A stretch of 64,000 bases of DNA from Casuarius casuarius (lineage: Eukaryota > Chordata > Aves > Casuariiformes > Casuariidae): NCBI GenBank assembly GCA_003342895.1, contig PTFA01000198.1:248001-312000 (forward strand). Direction: 5' to 3'. The translations under genes and the position numbers were made by a program. This document shows positions 49,645 through 61,228 of the stretch, one piece after another. Positions within the stretch are counted from its first letter, which is position 1, and each line of letters opens with the position of its first letter. A model generated the notes under the pieces. That model did not search any database and had not been told where the DNA came from. It saw nothing but the letters and a program-made list of their open reading frames with translations.

Positions 49645-52120
49645 CTTACCACTCTTACTATTTCTTACCACTTCCCTACCCATAAACAGTTACTCATGTT
49701 TCTTATCTTAAGAAAATTACTTATTCAGTGAAAGAAAAAATTACAGCATCACATTTTGCTCATTTATAATTATATTTAGAAAACTGCAACTTTGGAATTC
49801 TCAATGCAGAGAACTTGTTTTTGTCGTGCATTACCAGCATAATAGATTAAAAGAAGACCAGATATTTCCTGTTCTGAATTTTGCCTGCAAGCCCATAAGC
49901 CTGGCAGCTTTTCTACTGAGAAGTTTCTCTGGGTTTTTTTGAAAGTACTAATTTAATCTGAATTTAAGATTAAAGGGGAAAAACAGCCCACAAATAATAT
50001 ATCCAAGACTGTGTATATTTTAGTAGTGAATGAAGACAACTAACTGTACCTGTACAGTTTTTTGTTGAAGTTGCTTTGTATGTCGGAACTGGAGATTTCA
50101 ACAACATTTTTACGATTCTCAAAAGTGGTGGTGTAATATACCATGCAGGATACAGGGTGCATGTTCATGTTTTCCAGAAATTCCCTCTTTAAGGGGGAGG
50201 AGACAGTATTTGGGAAGGATGCTATGGGACATTCTTGCTTTCTCCCACAAAAATAGTGGTCACTGCTTTAATTATAGCTCAGGATAAGTTGATTTAGACA
50301 GGATATGACCAATGGTAAAGGAAAAGCATGGAACTCACTTGGCAGGCTACAAAATTTTATAAGTTGTTTTTAAATATATGTTTTGGCATCATCCATGATG
50401 GTTAGCTGAACTGTATTTACATAGAGATTAGTATGAGCTGTTAAAACTTATGGTTGAAAACTACAGTAAATAAAGCCTACTACTTCACAAAAACTAACTG
50501 TAAGTCAGTAGTTAGGCTCTTGCAAATCCTTACGGCATCATTGTGTTAAATCCTAGAGGGAAGGAGATGAGACTGGAAAATAGTGAGCATTTTTAACATA
50601 ATTTCTCAAAATTTGACTCAAATCTTGATACTATTACTTGCATGAATGTTTGAAAATGTTGAAATTTGCATTTAAGCCTTGTAATAATAGTAGTATGTAT
50701 TGCAATTATTTTAAACTTATAAGGGGGTTGGCAACTTTTTGTAGGGACAGTCTTACAGGTTATTGCCTAGATTGAATGAACTGTAAACGGTGAGGGGAAA
50801 AGGAATGTTGACAGTAGGAGAAAAATCTTATACTTAGTAATTAATATTTCCATCAGTCTTTACATAGGTTAATGCATTGAGCTGAATTCCCTCTGTGTAG
50901 ATTTAACCTTGGACTGAAGTCTGTTTTGTTATTAATAGTTAAGCCATCTTTGTAGGAATACTGCTATGCTGTACTTAAATCCTTCCTGTGCCTGGTTCCT
51001 GTCAAATTGGACTCTTACTAATTGCAAATATGGCACAAAAAGGGTCTACCAGAAGATGACTTATATGTTAATTATAGCTATATATTATATAAAAAAAAAT
51101 TTGACCCACATCCCTGTCAAAGACATGGGTAATATCTTTGTTCCTGTCCGTAGAATGGAGTCTCGCCATCTAGAGGTACTGTGGTTTTACCACCCGAATT
51201 TGGCTGTACCACAATGGGAGGTAAAATGTAGAATGAGGAAGGATATGAATGGTGTTCATTGTGACTATGTGAACTGGACCTCTAGATTTGTTTCCTGAAG
51301 ATGTGAGTCAGGCCTTCGTTTCTCCTAAGGTACTCTCTAGAATAAACAACAGAGCTATATACAGTGGCCCTCATGTAGTCTGTTCTTGTGGAGGACCAAA
51401 ATGTGGAACTAGCTAGTCCAGGAAGGTCCCTGAGGGCGCGGATGAATTTCTTAGTGAACTGGCCGACTCATTTTTCTGCGAATTAGTCGTGTGCCAGTGT
51501 AATGGCAGGCTCTATTGCAACTGAAATCTTGCAACAAATGCTGAAGTAACCACACGCATAGCTAGTTTCTGTGCATGAGGTTCTGTGGAAGTGTAGGAGA
51601 CTTTGCAAGAAGGGAGAGAAGGTAATTGAATAGGTAATTCTTCTGGTAACTCACTTTTTTTGTATTTTTTTTTTCCTATTTCTTAAGTATTGCAGTCATT
51701 CTACAGTCCTGTGACCTTGTTTACATTGTATAGTCTGTTATGAATTTGGTAGCATTTGGCAGTTTTCTGGAACCATTGCTTGGGATTTTAATGGCATAGT
51801 TGCAGTTGCAGACAATTGGAGATAAGTAGCTCAGATTTTCTGTGGAGCTTTAAAATATTTTTCTTTACTTTTGCAGGCCATTAGTTGCCTGTCTTCGTGT
51901 GAGTTGTATCTTTTCTCAGAAAAGGTCAGTTTGTATTTTAATGTATATCAACTTGATGATGACCAGTTCCAGTTAGGACATGGGACAGCAAGGAGATTGG
52001 GGCTTTTAAGAGTTCCGTAGTCATAACTAAGCCTTATGGATGCTTGTCTGTCATCCTTCCAGTTGGTAGCTGGTTTTAGCCTACTGGTTTAGCTTTTAAA
52101 CCATTTATATTCAAACTTGG

Positions 52121-52228
52121 CTGGAGGAGGCCTTGAGCAACCTGATTGGAACTGACCTTGCTTTGAGCGCTGGGTCAGACCAGATGACCTGCAGAGGTCC
52201 CTTCCAACCTAAATTATTTATTCTATAG
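52121..52228 (+). mobile_element. CR1 LINE 3' tail fragment
   Basis: Sense-oriented CR1 3' end. It reads GGCCTTGAGCAACCTGATT, then CAGACCAGATGACCTGCAG and AGGTCCCTTCCAACCTAAAT, and finishes ATTATTTATTCTATAG, a decayed form of the CR1 terminal ATTCTATG-type repeat. It is about 108 bp and 5'-truncated. It diverges from the copy at 7.0 kb and is in the opposite orientation. Confidence 0.9.
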
Positions 52229-54174
52229 CAGTAGATCAGAGGGAAATTCTTTTGAGTGAATTCTCTTTCATTTTTCTTGTTTAAAACTTCGGGAGTGTTA
52301 CCCTGATCCAACTCAAAAGCTCCTTGATGCAGTTACCTGCCCCCCTTCCTTTTTCCGTGCTCTTTGCTACTGCGTCGTGGGGCCTTACAAATAACTGCAG
52401 ATGTGTTTTGGATTGGCACGTCTTTTTTTAATGCTGAGAGGTGTTTGTAGGATTTTTCTGTAGGCTTGTTGTGTACTGACCTAAGCTGTGTTTTTAACAA
52501 CTGTTATTTTATTTATTCTGAAATTCACCTTATTTTGCTTACAGGTAACATGAAGGACAGTTTGGTTTCTAATATGCTGTTATATCTTTTATAAATGTTA
52601 AATTCAGTTTGGTGATTCAGGGTTAGTTCAGGAAGGTGAGGTCTGCGTTTTATGAGCCCTCGCTTCTCCTAAGAGCGTGGCCCCTTAGGCGGAGTTTGCA
52701 TTCCAGCTCTTGCCTGGATTTTCAAGATAGATGTTTCTAGTTGCAGCTGTGTAGAAACAGTGCCCACAGCCACCATCTGTCGAGGACTGTCCTGCTTTGG
52801 CCAGCTCGGCTCTTTTTGAGAGCCTGTGGGCCAGGCAGCAAAGGCAGAGATCGCCTGCCTTCGATTCTGCCACTCTCGTCCTCTTCCTCCACCGCGAGCT
52901 TTTCCGTTCTGGCTGCCTGGGCCGTGGAAGCAATTCTCATCCCTGAGGGGTTTTTTGTTTTTTTCTTTTCCACATGTAGTTTCTCAGCTGCTTGTCCCCT
53001 TGCTGTGCACTGCCTTCCTGTGTATCTTCGTTTATTCCATGTTTTACAGAGATGATGCGATCAAAACAAAACCTGGATGCCTTAAGCTAAGGAGGTAATG
53101 ACAGCCTTCTTACCTGCTGCGTTTTAATACAAGCCCTTTGTTAGTCTTTTGCTGGCCACCCTGGTGTTAGATCAGTTTTATGGGAGTTTGCAATCAATTC
53201 AGGATGCATTAGCTTTATCCCTGTTGTTTTCCTCAGAGCTTTTAGGGCAACGCTATCCGTTAACTGCAAACTGATTGCTCTTGCAGTGATTGCTCACTGC
53301 ACTTTTGTTTGAGATTTGTGTTCTGCCTCTTCATTAAAGGCATGTTCTGACCCAAATACCCCTTCCCGCTTGGGTTAGAGTGCAGACACATTGGTTCAGT
53401 TGGAAAGAGCAGGGAAAACTATCTTAACATCAAAGGGTATGACAGGATCCCCTGCCCCACAGCTTACGGGCCATGTGCCGTCTTCAGGAAGGCATGGGCT
53501 ACTTACATTTTAGATAGAGCAGTGGGTTTGTCTTTCTGAGTTTTGCTTCGTGCCCTCCTTAATCCCCGCTGTGCTTCTGCACCATGAGCTGAAAGCCCAT
53601 CCGTTTTGTGGATGGGTTAGTTCTCCTGTATGTATCCATTTCAGATGTATGTAATATTCTACAGATAGTTGTTCGTGTTTCTTCTTGGTCCTCTTAATTT
53701 TCCTCCTGTGACTTACCTGCCAGGCAATTTTGTGTCTTTTATCTGTGCTTTTGCTGGGCTTTCACTTTTGAAATGACACAGTGGCTTACTCCATCCAAAG
53801 TATCTTGTCATTTGGCCATGCAGATTTCTGAAAAACTTACCTTGTCTTGTGGGCCTTGCATATCTGCTGTGACTAATAAGGCTTCTAAGCTGCTTTTATA
53901 CTGATTTTGTGGATTTGGATGCTTTGAATGCCAGCAGGTAATTTTTAATTACTCTTTTAAAAAAAGTAGTCTCTGTTCCCAAAGTTACTTCCCTTTACAT
54001 TTTTAAAGCTCGCTCACTGAGGGAAAAGCAGTGCTCGCGTATGCTAGCGGGCATTGTTGTTGGTTTGTTAATGAGGCGGGGGGTCTAAGCACTTGTATCT
54101 GAAAGACTGAGGCTTGTATAGAGTTGCTGCAGTGAAATATGGGGCCTTGGTAAGGGGAAGTGATCTCTGTTTGA

Positions 54175-54204
54175 TTTTATTTTATTTATTTATTTATTTA
54201 TTTT
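54175..54204. repeat. (TTTA)n microsatellite
   Basis: About seven TTTA units, followed by a G-rich patch. Confidence 0.9.
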
Positions 54205-55366
54205 GGGAGGGGGGAGATGTTGGGATTAAAAGAGAAGCCCTAGGTACATAGTGCAATTTTAGGCTTACTGACTGTGCAAGTTATTGCTGGATGAACACAA
54301 GAAATACGAACCATCACCTTCCTCTAAGCTGGTTTCCTGCAAGTATCCCAAAGACATCAGTAACTCTGTGGCAGAAAACACTGTTCAGAATCTTGGAGCT
54401 CCCGCAGCTGTGCCCCTCGTTGCAGACTTCACCAGCAAAAAAATCTCTCGGGCGCCACTGCATTAAATACCTTGTATTGGGGTTCGCTACTGGCAAATCT
54501 ATGGTGGCTTTCTGTACCCTCGTGTCTACTGAGACCAACAGGGAGTGGGGCATGCCAGCGCCAGGTTGGAAATGTACTGGCATATGGTGTTGAGAGCGCT
54601 TTCTTGAGCAGGTCAGTTGTTGGACATAAGAGTTGAGATTAGATATGAAAAAGTGCTAATTTAATGCAGAAATTAAATTATTGATTTGCATTTGTAAAGT
54701 TTTTTATAGAAGGACACTGATGTAGGGAAGTGCCGGGTATCTGTGGACTGAACTTGACTGATGGCATTAGCTGTTTAATACGTGAATTTGTCCTGGGCCT
54801 TTGCATGGCTGAACCGTAGATGTGTTTTATCCTGGCTGTTGGGTGCGACCCCCTGGGAGAAAGGGAGATAACCGTACCTGACCCGGGTGTGCAGAAACAG
54901 GGATACTGCTGAGAAATGCAGCAAGCAGCTCAGCTGAGGGGTGACAGGAAGATCCTTCTGCTAGTGTGCTGATGTACAGTTTGTGCAGCCCAGAGACGAC
55001 TGGCTTACTATCCTGAAACCAAGGGAGAAACATCTAAAAACATAATGGGCAGGGCAAAGGTGTGCTTGTAAGTCCTTTCATTTCTTTGTTTTACCTAGGT
55101 ACTTTGTGTTTTCTGTTTTAATAGCTGGGTGTTCCTAGTTCGCACTGTCATGCAAGTTGACTCTAGAGTTTGAAAAGCCATTCTGAGGTTTTTGGCATAT
55201 TCTCTAGGGCAGTCCCTAAGGAGGAGAAGCAAACACACCGCTTCAAAGCTCTAGGTGACTAGCAGCTCCTATCATTTGGTCTTTCGTAGAAAAAAGCATT
55301 TTATCCAGGCTGATAGGAAACTATTCTGCACACTTCCTGCTCACATCTGTTTGAGGAGTGAGAGCT

Positions 55367-55463
55367 CAGTAGCAGAGGCTTTCTGCTATTGAAATGTGAA
55401 TTCCTTAAAGGATAGGCATAGGGGGAACATGCACATTTCAATAGCAGAGAGCCCCTGTAACTG
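55367..55463 (+). ncRNA. Long hairpin, candidate microRNA precursor
   Basis: Arms 55367-55398 and 55432-55463 pair over 32 positions without bulges. The inner 17 bp (55382-55398 with 55432-55448) are perfect, followed by a G-U pair, four pairs, one A-C mismatch, three pairs and a G-U pair, one A-A mismatch, and four more pairs. In total there are 28 Watson-Crick plus 2 G-U pairs. The loop is 33 nt. A roughly 32-bp stem with an open loop and unpaired flanks is the geometry that Drosha and Dicer process. As plus-strand RNA two mispairs become G-U, whereas minus-strand RNA gains only one, slightly favouring the host-gene strand. I do not recognise it as a named miRNA. The alternative is an inverted-repeat or foldback element. 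Confidence 0.45.
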
Positions 55464-55850
55464 TCAAGCACGGAAAGCATTAGCAACACATTGCTAGATA
55501 GCGGAACAGGAGCTACCACTGCTTTAAAATCTTGTAGTGCCCATGAATTTTGTTAGATAAGCAGCAATGGCTGGATCTATGATATTTATAAAATAATGCT
55601 TTTGGTCCATAAAAATTGTTTTGTTGTTGCATCCCAAGCCTTGTTTGGTAGCCTTTAGGGCATGGATTTGGTATAATCGTAGTGCTTTTCACAGCCCGAT
55701 GAGAGGTGGCAGCTACGCAGATAGATTGATAGGAATGACTTCATTTATAGCATCATGTTGCAGTTTATGTAACACTTCTCGTTTGTGAATCCCAAACAAG
55801 CTGGTGGTAGGCAAGGGACTAGCAACTGTTACCATAAATAGTGGTGGGTA

Positions 55851-55875
55851 TTTTTATTTTATTTATTTATTTATT
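55851..55875. repeat. (TTTA)n microsatellite
   Basis: T5-A-T4-A followed by TTTA units. Confidence 0.9.
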
Positions 55876-56543
55876 GCATCTTGTCACTGACTAACCTGGA
55901 TCACAAGCAATACCTGATTTCAGTAATGCCTTCAAAGAGCAGGAAATCTGTCTAGCTGTCTAGGTAGGGGATCCAGACCCTTTCACATTGACTGAAGAGC
56001 CAAGCAGTGAGGTAATTAAAGGAAAGCATGTAAGGAAAAGCTTTATTATGTATATATCTTTGAGGGTTTTGTTTTCTTTTTTTAAAGAGAGTGTATTTAA
56101 TGGAAATATAAATCCTTTGCTTGTTGAACACTGTAGTTTGCAGTGTAATAGGCAAGTAGAGTAAAATATGCTGAATAACTTTCCATTTTGGTAGCAGAAG
56201 TGGAAAATGACTGTCCTCTCTAGAATTTAAAAAGGTTAGCACTTACAGTCAGCACTGCTGTTTTATTTCTGTCAAGCTGAAGATCCTGGAAGTTATTTAA
56301 GTAATTCTATATGCCCTTCTGAATTGTCAATTGAAAAATGATTGGAAAAAACACCCAAACTATAAAGCCATTTCAAAACCACATCTGGACTGAACAAATA
56401 CAAGCACCCATTGTATAATTTAACAAGTCCGATTGAATTTGGTACCCAAAACATGACACTTCTAGGCCTTCCTCGTACTGTGGTGCAGGAATGATTTTCT
56501 TAGTGTATTCATTTTCCTTGTGTAAGCCAGGTTGGGACCCTGT

Positions 56544-56563
56544 AAAAAAAAAAAAAAGAAAAA
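56544..56563. repeat. A-rich tract
   Basis: A14-G-A5 on the plus strand, with no recognisable retroposed sequence upstream. Confidence 0.85.
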
Positions 56564-56680
56564 TCGGCAAAGTATACAGATAATGCAGCTGGAAATAGGA
56601 AATTTGTTCTCAAATATCCTGGTGTGAGTTCTGTGTGGTTGATAGAGCTACCATGCATGGAGGTCATGTGTGGTTGGCTT

Positions 56681-56699
56681 GTTTTATTTATTTATTTTT
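56681..56699. repeat. (TTTA)n short microsatellite
   Basis: Three to four TTTA units. This is the third TTTA-type repeat within about 2.5 kb (also 54175 and 55851). Confidence 0.85.
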
Positions 56700-59600
56700 G
56701 AACATGAACACATGGACAAGACAACCTCTGGCCTTCCCCCTGCTCCAAAGTCTGAAAAAGAAGGTGGCCTTGAGTCAATACCTGCCAGCTATGGCTCTGT
56801 GGGATCGTGGCAGTTTTCCTGAGATGAGGGAAAGCTCTAGAGAACTTCCCAACTTGTGACCCAGAAAATAGCCAGACCAGTAGACCTTGATCCACTCCTG
56901 GAAGTTTGTAGGGGATTTGAACTATTTCTAAGTCTATGGAAAAACAGCAAAGAAAAGCAGCCAATTTACAGGAGTTCTGAATTTCCCATATAGAGATTTG
57001 CATCTCTAGTGGAAAACTTTAGGGATCTGAAAATCAAGAAGGCTGAAAACTCTTGGTCTAAAGTTAGACTGAAGAATAAGCTTTCAAAGTTGCATTCCAT
57101 GCAACAAAATTATGTCAATATTGATTAGTAAAATTAAGAAGCACTTACAAGTTGCAGCTGCAATCATATCTGTCACAGGAAGGACTGTGTTGTGAAAACT
57201 CATACTGCGGCATGTGTGTACATCTGCTGTAACAGGGCTATGCTTGTAGCACTGAAGCATGTGAATAGAAATCCTCAATACTTCTTCCCCTCCTTGAGAA
57301 GTCTTCTCTAGCATGACACTTTGTTCAACTGAAATTTAGCTTGCTTCGTACTTGAGCTCGTGCATGGCGGGAGACCATTGTCAAGTCATTAGTTTTGTCT
57401 CTCGTAGCCTGGTATAAATGAATTGTTTTAAAAAATGCCTAAATTAAAGAAAATGAACACTTTAGAGCTCACTCTCCTTTCAGCTTAACCAGATCCGACT
57501 TCTACCAGGTTAGTTAAGGCACATCAGCATGCTTCTATCTCTGCCAAGGTCCCATTTTCTGTCAGTATCCGTGTGATGGGCAGGCTGCTTCCTAAAAATA
57601 GTTTTCATACCCTTTAAACAGAGAAACAGCATTTTTATTTACTTATGTAGTTAAAAATGCCTCAGACTTCTAGGGGGAAAATTGCTCTTTAGCAGAGACT
57701 AGTTATTGTAAAAATTTAATGAAAACTTAAAGAACTGGGGGAAAAAAATAGAAAACCTATGCTAAAAGTAGCATTTACTTAGATTTCATATTTCTAATGG
57801 ACATAAGAAATAAGAACATAGCAGTAAAGAACACAGGTCTGCTGGAGCGTTCCTCATTGCCTTCAGAAGTAATTGATTTTTTTGCTGTTGGAAAGGAGAG
57901 GTATACGTATACCTGATAGGATCAATAGAACTATTCGAGTGGACTTTAACTGCTGGTGTCAAAGTGTACCGCGGTGAAGGGTATTGCAGAAATCTGTGGG
58001 TTTTGCGGTATGAAACGTATGTATTCAAGCCTGCCATAGCATGTGTATTTCAGCACTTTTGATTAGAAGTACTGGTTTGACAGGAATGTTTATTCAATGG
58101 TATCTGCTGCTTGGTCACTACACTTTTAAATACTTTGCATAAATTTCTGTAATACAGTCTCTTCTTGAACTGAAAACATAGGATGCTGGCAATTGGATTG
58201 TGCTGTAAGTCAACAGACTCCAGGAAAATTGCCTAAGCTACTGTGATCGTCTCATATGGGAGGAAAAACAGCAGTGACAATCCAGAAAGTGAAAATATTT
58301 CAAATGGGTATATGTCTTGGCACACCTCAGTCCAGAATTCGCTCACTGCTAGCGTTGACTCTTTTTGACTGCTCGGACGCTCAGGGCAAGAGATCTGCTG
58401 TCTCTGCTCGGTGTTGCTCCCATCCCACTCCTCCATGAGTGCCATGAGGCTAGAAACTCCTGCCCGCTTCTGTGACAAGGTTGATGAATTTCTGCTTCGG
58501 GTCATCCCCTTTCAGACCTCTGTTTTGAAAGAATTTTTAAATGTGTAAGAAGGGAAGTGCTTACCTCTGTTGCCCAGCTACAGTTGCAGTCTGGAAGCTG
58601 CATGTATGTGACCTTGAGACACATACTTACTACTGCTGGGATGAAGTATTGTGGAGAAATTACACTCCTAGCAACCTCCTTTGGCTTGTCAGGGATTTGT
58701 CAAAGCGGGGCTTTCTGTCGTTGCCATTCTAGGTTAAATTTGGATTTCTTTCTCCACGCTGTTCTTTCTGTTGTCCCCCTCCCCTGTAGCTCTTTTCACT
58801 CCTTGTCTTTGGAGGGGCGCAGAGAGAAGTTAGCAGCCCTGCGGGAAGAAAGCCTTGAAGCTTGGAGCCCATGGTACAGCAGAAAGGGCAGCAGTCTCCC
58901 AGGGAGCTTTCTGCAGAGAAAACATCTGTGCTCCAGGGCCTCCCGGCTGCGCTTCCTCCCCAACGGGCAGAAAACGCGGTAGAAGAGGAGGAGAAAATGG
59001 AAGGGCAGATGCCACGGGAAGCAGAGAGGTGGCGGAAGAAGTACATTCAGATATGGATGGCTGGGAAGGAATAGAGGCTCCAGGGATACCGAGGACTGTC
59101 ACTTCTTCAGAAGTTCAATGTGGACTATATATATGTATTTTTTATTTCCGCTTCTAGGCCATACATTCAGAGGCTTTACAAAGCCTTTTTTAAGCTTTTT
59201 ATTCTTGTTTTTTTTAATGGTACTTGATTGCTTTACCAGTGTGGGGCTAATAAGCCTTTTCTGTCCGTGTGATTATCCTCAGCATTCACATGGAGCCCGT
59301 TAGTAGCTGTGCAGTTGTGCGTTATGGATAAAGGCAGTCGCTGTTAATACAGCTCGTACCGTTAAACTTGCAAAGCCTGTGTTCAGCTGTAAGAAGGAAT
59401 AAAATGAGAAGGGTGGATTGTGTGTCACACAGAGATATCTGAGCTTCATTGATGTTCAATATGTGTTTGTAGTTGGAAGCAGCTCTAAAAGTGGCCCTAG
59501 GGACGTGCTCCTCAGGCGTGAACACAGGATGGCAGGGATCAAACCCGGTGCGGCTGAATGTCAGAGCTCCTGCCGTGCTGTTCCCGCTGTGCCTCGCTCT

Positions 59601-59819
59601 AAAACCGACAGCCTTCTGCCTGCTGGCTTGTCCTGTGTGCTCTGCAGCCCACAGGTACTTCCCCTTTTTTATTAATATTTTTTCCCCCAAATTGTTTTTG
59701 TTTCTATATATATCTTCACCTGTTTTTCTTCCATCTGTTGTTTTGAAGCACTCCTCCCTTTTCTGATTATTCTTTACACCCTCTTCATCTACTTTTCCTT
59801 TTCTATCTTCCAGTTTTTC

Positions 59820-59837
59820 AGAGAGAGAGAGAGAGAA
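59820..59837. repeat. (AG)n microsatellite
   Basis: About eight AG units, preceded by a T/C-rich stretch. Confidence 0.9.
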
Positions 59838-60007
59838 ACCAGAAGGGAAGTCTACATTCATCAGCAGAATTTGAAGCCTGACTTTTCTCCTCTGTGCTAG
59901 GCAACCTTGTTAGTGCCCTATTAGGAGCAAAAAAGAAGGAGGGGGAAAAAAAGGTGGAAGAGGGATAAATAACTTTTTGTGTTCTCTGACATGCGCGTTT
60001 GTGTGTG

Positions 60008-60021
60008 TTTTTTTTTTTTTT
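60008..60021. repeat. T14 tract after (GT)n
   Basis: Short GT repeat running into fourteen T. Confidence 0.85.
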
Positions 60022-61105
60022 AATAGCATATTAGCATATGGTTACCTACATTAGGGTGTTCCTGCATTTCTGCTGTGTGGCTTCGTTTCCATGTGACTGT
60101 TTTAAATAGTATGTTTGCTTGGAGCTGAAAGAACCTTCTGTTTTATAAATGATGAAAACTTGAGGTCTGTGTTTAGTCAAGGGAAAATTGAGGCTAACAT
60201 GGCTACTGGGGCTGCTGCGTCTCAGGCTGGTTGGAGTTACAAGGGAGAACAGAAATGGAAAATCATTTTATTGCCTGTCTTTCTGCTTTTAGGTAAATGC
60301 TAAAATGATTTTTTTCATGGATAAGTCTGTCTTTCATGTAAACAGTGACAATACCTTTGTGTTTTTCAAACTGAAGCTAGGATTGCGGGAGGGAGAAAAA
60401 TTGGTAATGGACTGATTTAGCATTTAATTTCGTGTTTCTTCTCCATGAACTTGCGCTTTGTTGTATGTTTGTTTTTCTGCTATACTGAATTCCTGTCCAT
60501 TTTGTGTTGGGCTTTTGTAGCCCTAATGCAGACTGGGCTGGCTCCCTGCTTACTCTTGAGTGTAAGAGCTGATATGATGAACTTGACATTCTTCTCGTAC
60601 TTAGTAATTGCTACAGTCAGTATAATGAAAGCACTTCTGAGAGAATCTCTCTCTCTCACTTAGAAACTACTTTTCTAGTTTTTGTCTTTTTCGGTACATT
60701 TTCTAGCATTCGGGAACTGTCGTAAAGGGAAAAAAATGACAAATTAGCCGTATCCTCTTAAAATAGGTCACATTTAACGTACACTGAAAACAAAACCGTC
60801 CGTAATAACTTTTCGGACACCACTGTTTATACTTATTAGTAAATTTCTCAGCCAAAGTTATAACTTCATTTAAAATTTTGCCTTCGGGTTCTGTAGGGCA
60901 GTTGCTTTGATGTAAAACAAAAAATGGCTGCAGGTTTTTTGTTTGATTACACTGTACACCGCTAACAATTTGAAAGAAAGTGAACATTAAAGTCAAACTT
61001 AAGGTAAAATTTTCTACCTCCATTAAGTTAGTGTCTGAGTGTAGACTTTTTGCTCTAATTTTGTCAGCTTAAACAACCAAGATGTGTTTGAACTTGGAGA
61101 CGAAA

Positions 61106-61228
61106 AAACCCGCTGCGGGAATGACTGTGCTGCGGCGCTTGGCGGCTGCGGTGGTGCCGGGCGCTGCGGGCTCCGGGGGGGCGGCTGCGGGGCGGCTGCG
61201 CGCCGGCGTCGCGTGTGGCCGGAGCAGC
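61106..61228. promoter_or_regulatory. Isolated CpG islet in intron
   Basis: About 120 bp holding roughly 20 CpG (hand count), made of GGCGGCTGCGG-like units and GC/Sp1-like motifs, set in AT-rich intron. It contains ATG at 61121 with G at -3, opening a 64-codon frame to 61315 that begins MTVLRRLAAAVV. It could be an alternative promoter, an enhancer, a GC-rich repeat or a first exon. No splice-consensus donor at its end is convincing. It is too short to meet usual CpG-island length limits. Confidence 0.4.

Noticed and set aside
58557..59157. Several overlapping frames of 90-141 codons on both strands near 58.6-59.1 kb
   Set aside because: A slightly GC-richer patch gives long frames in many phases at once, with no splice structure or domain that singles one out.
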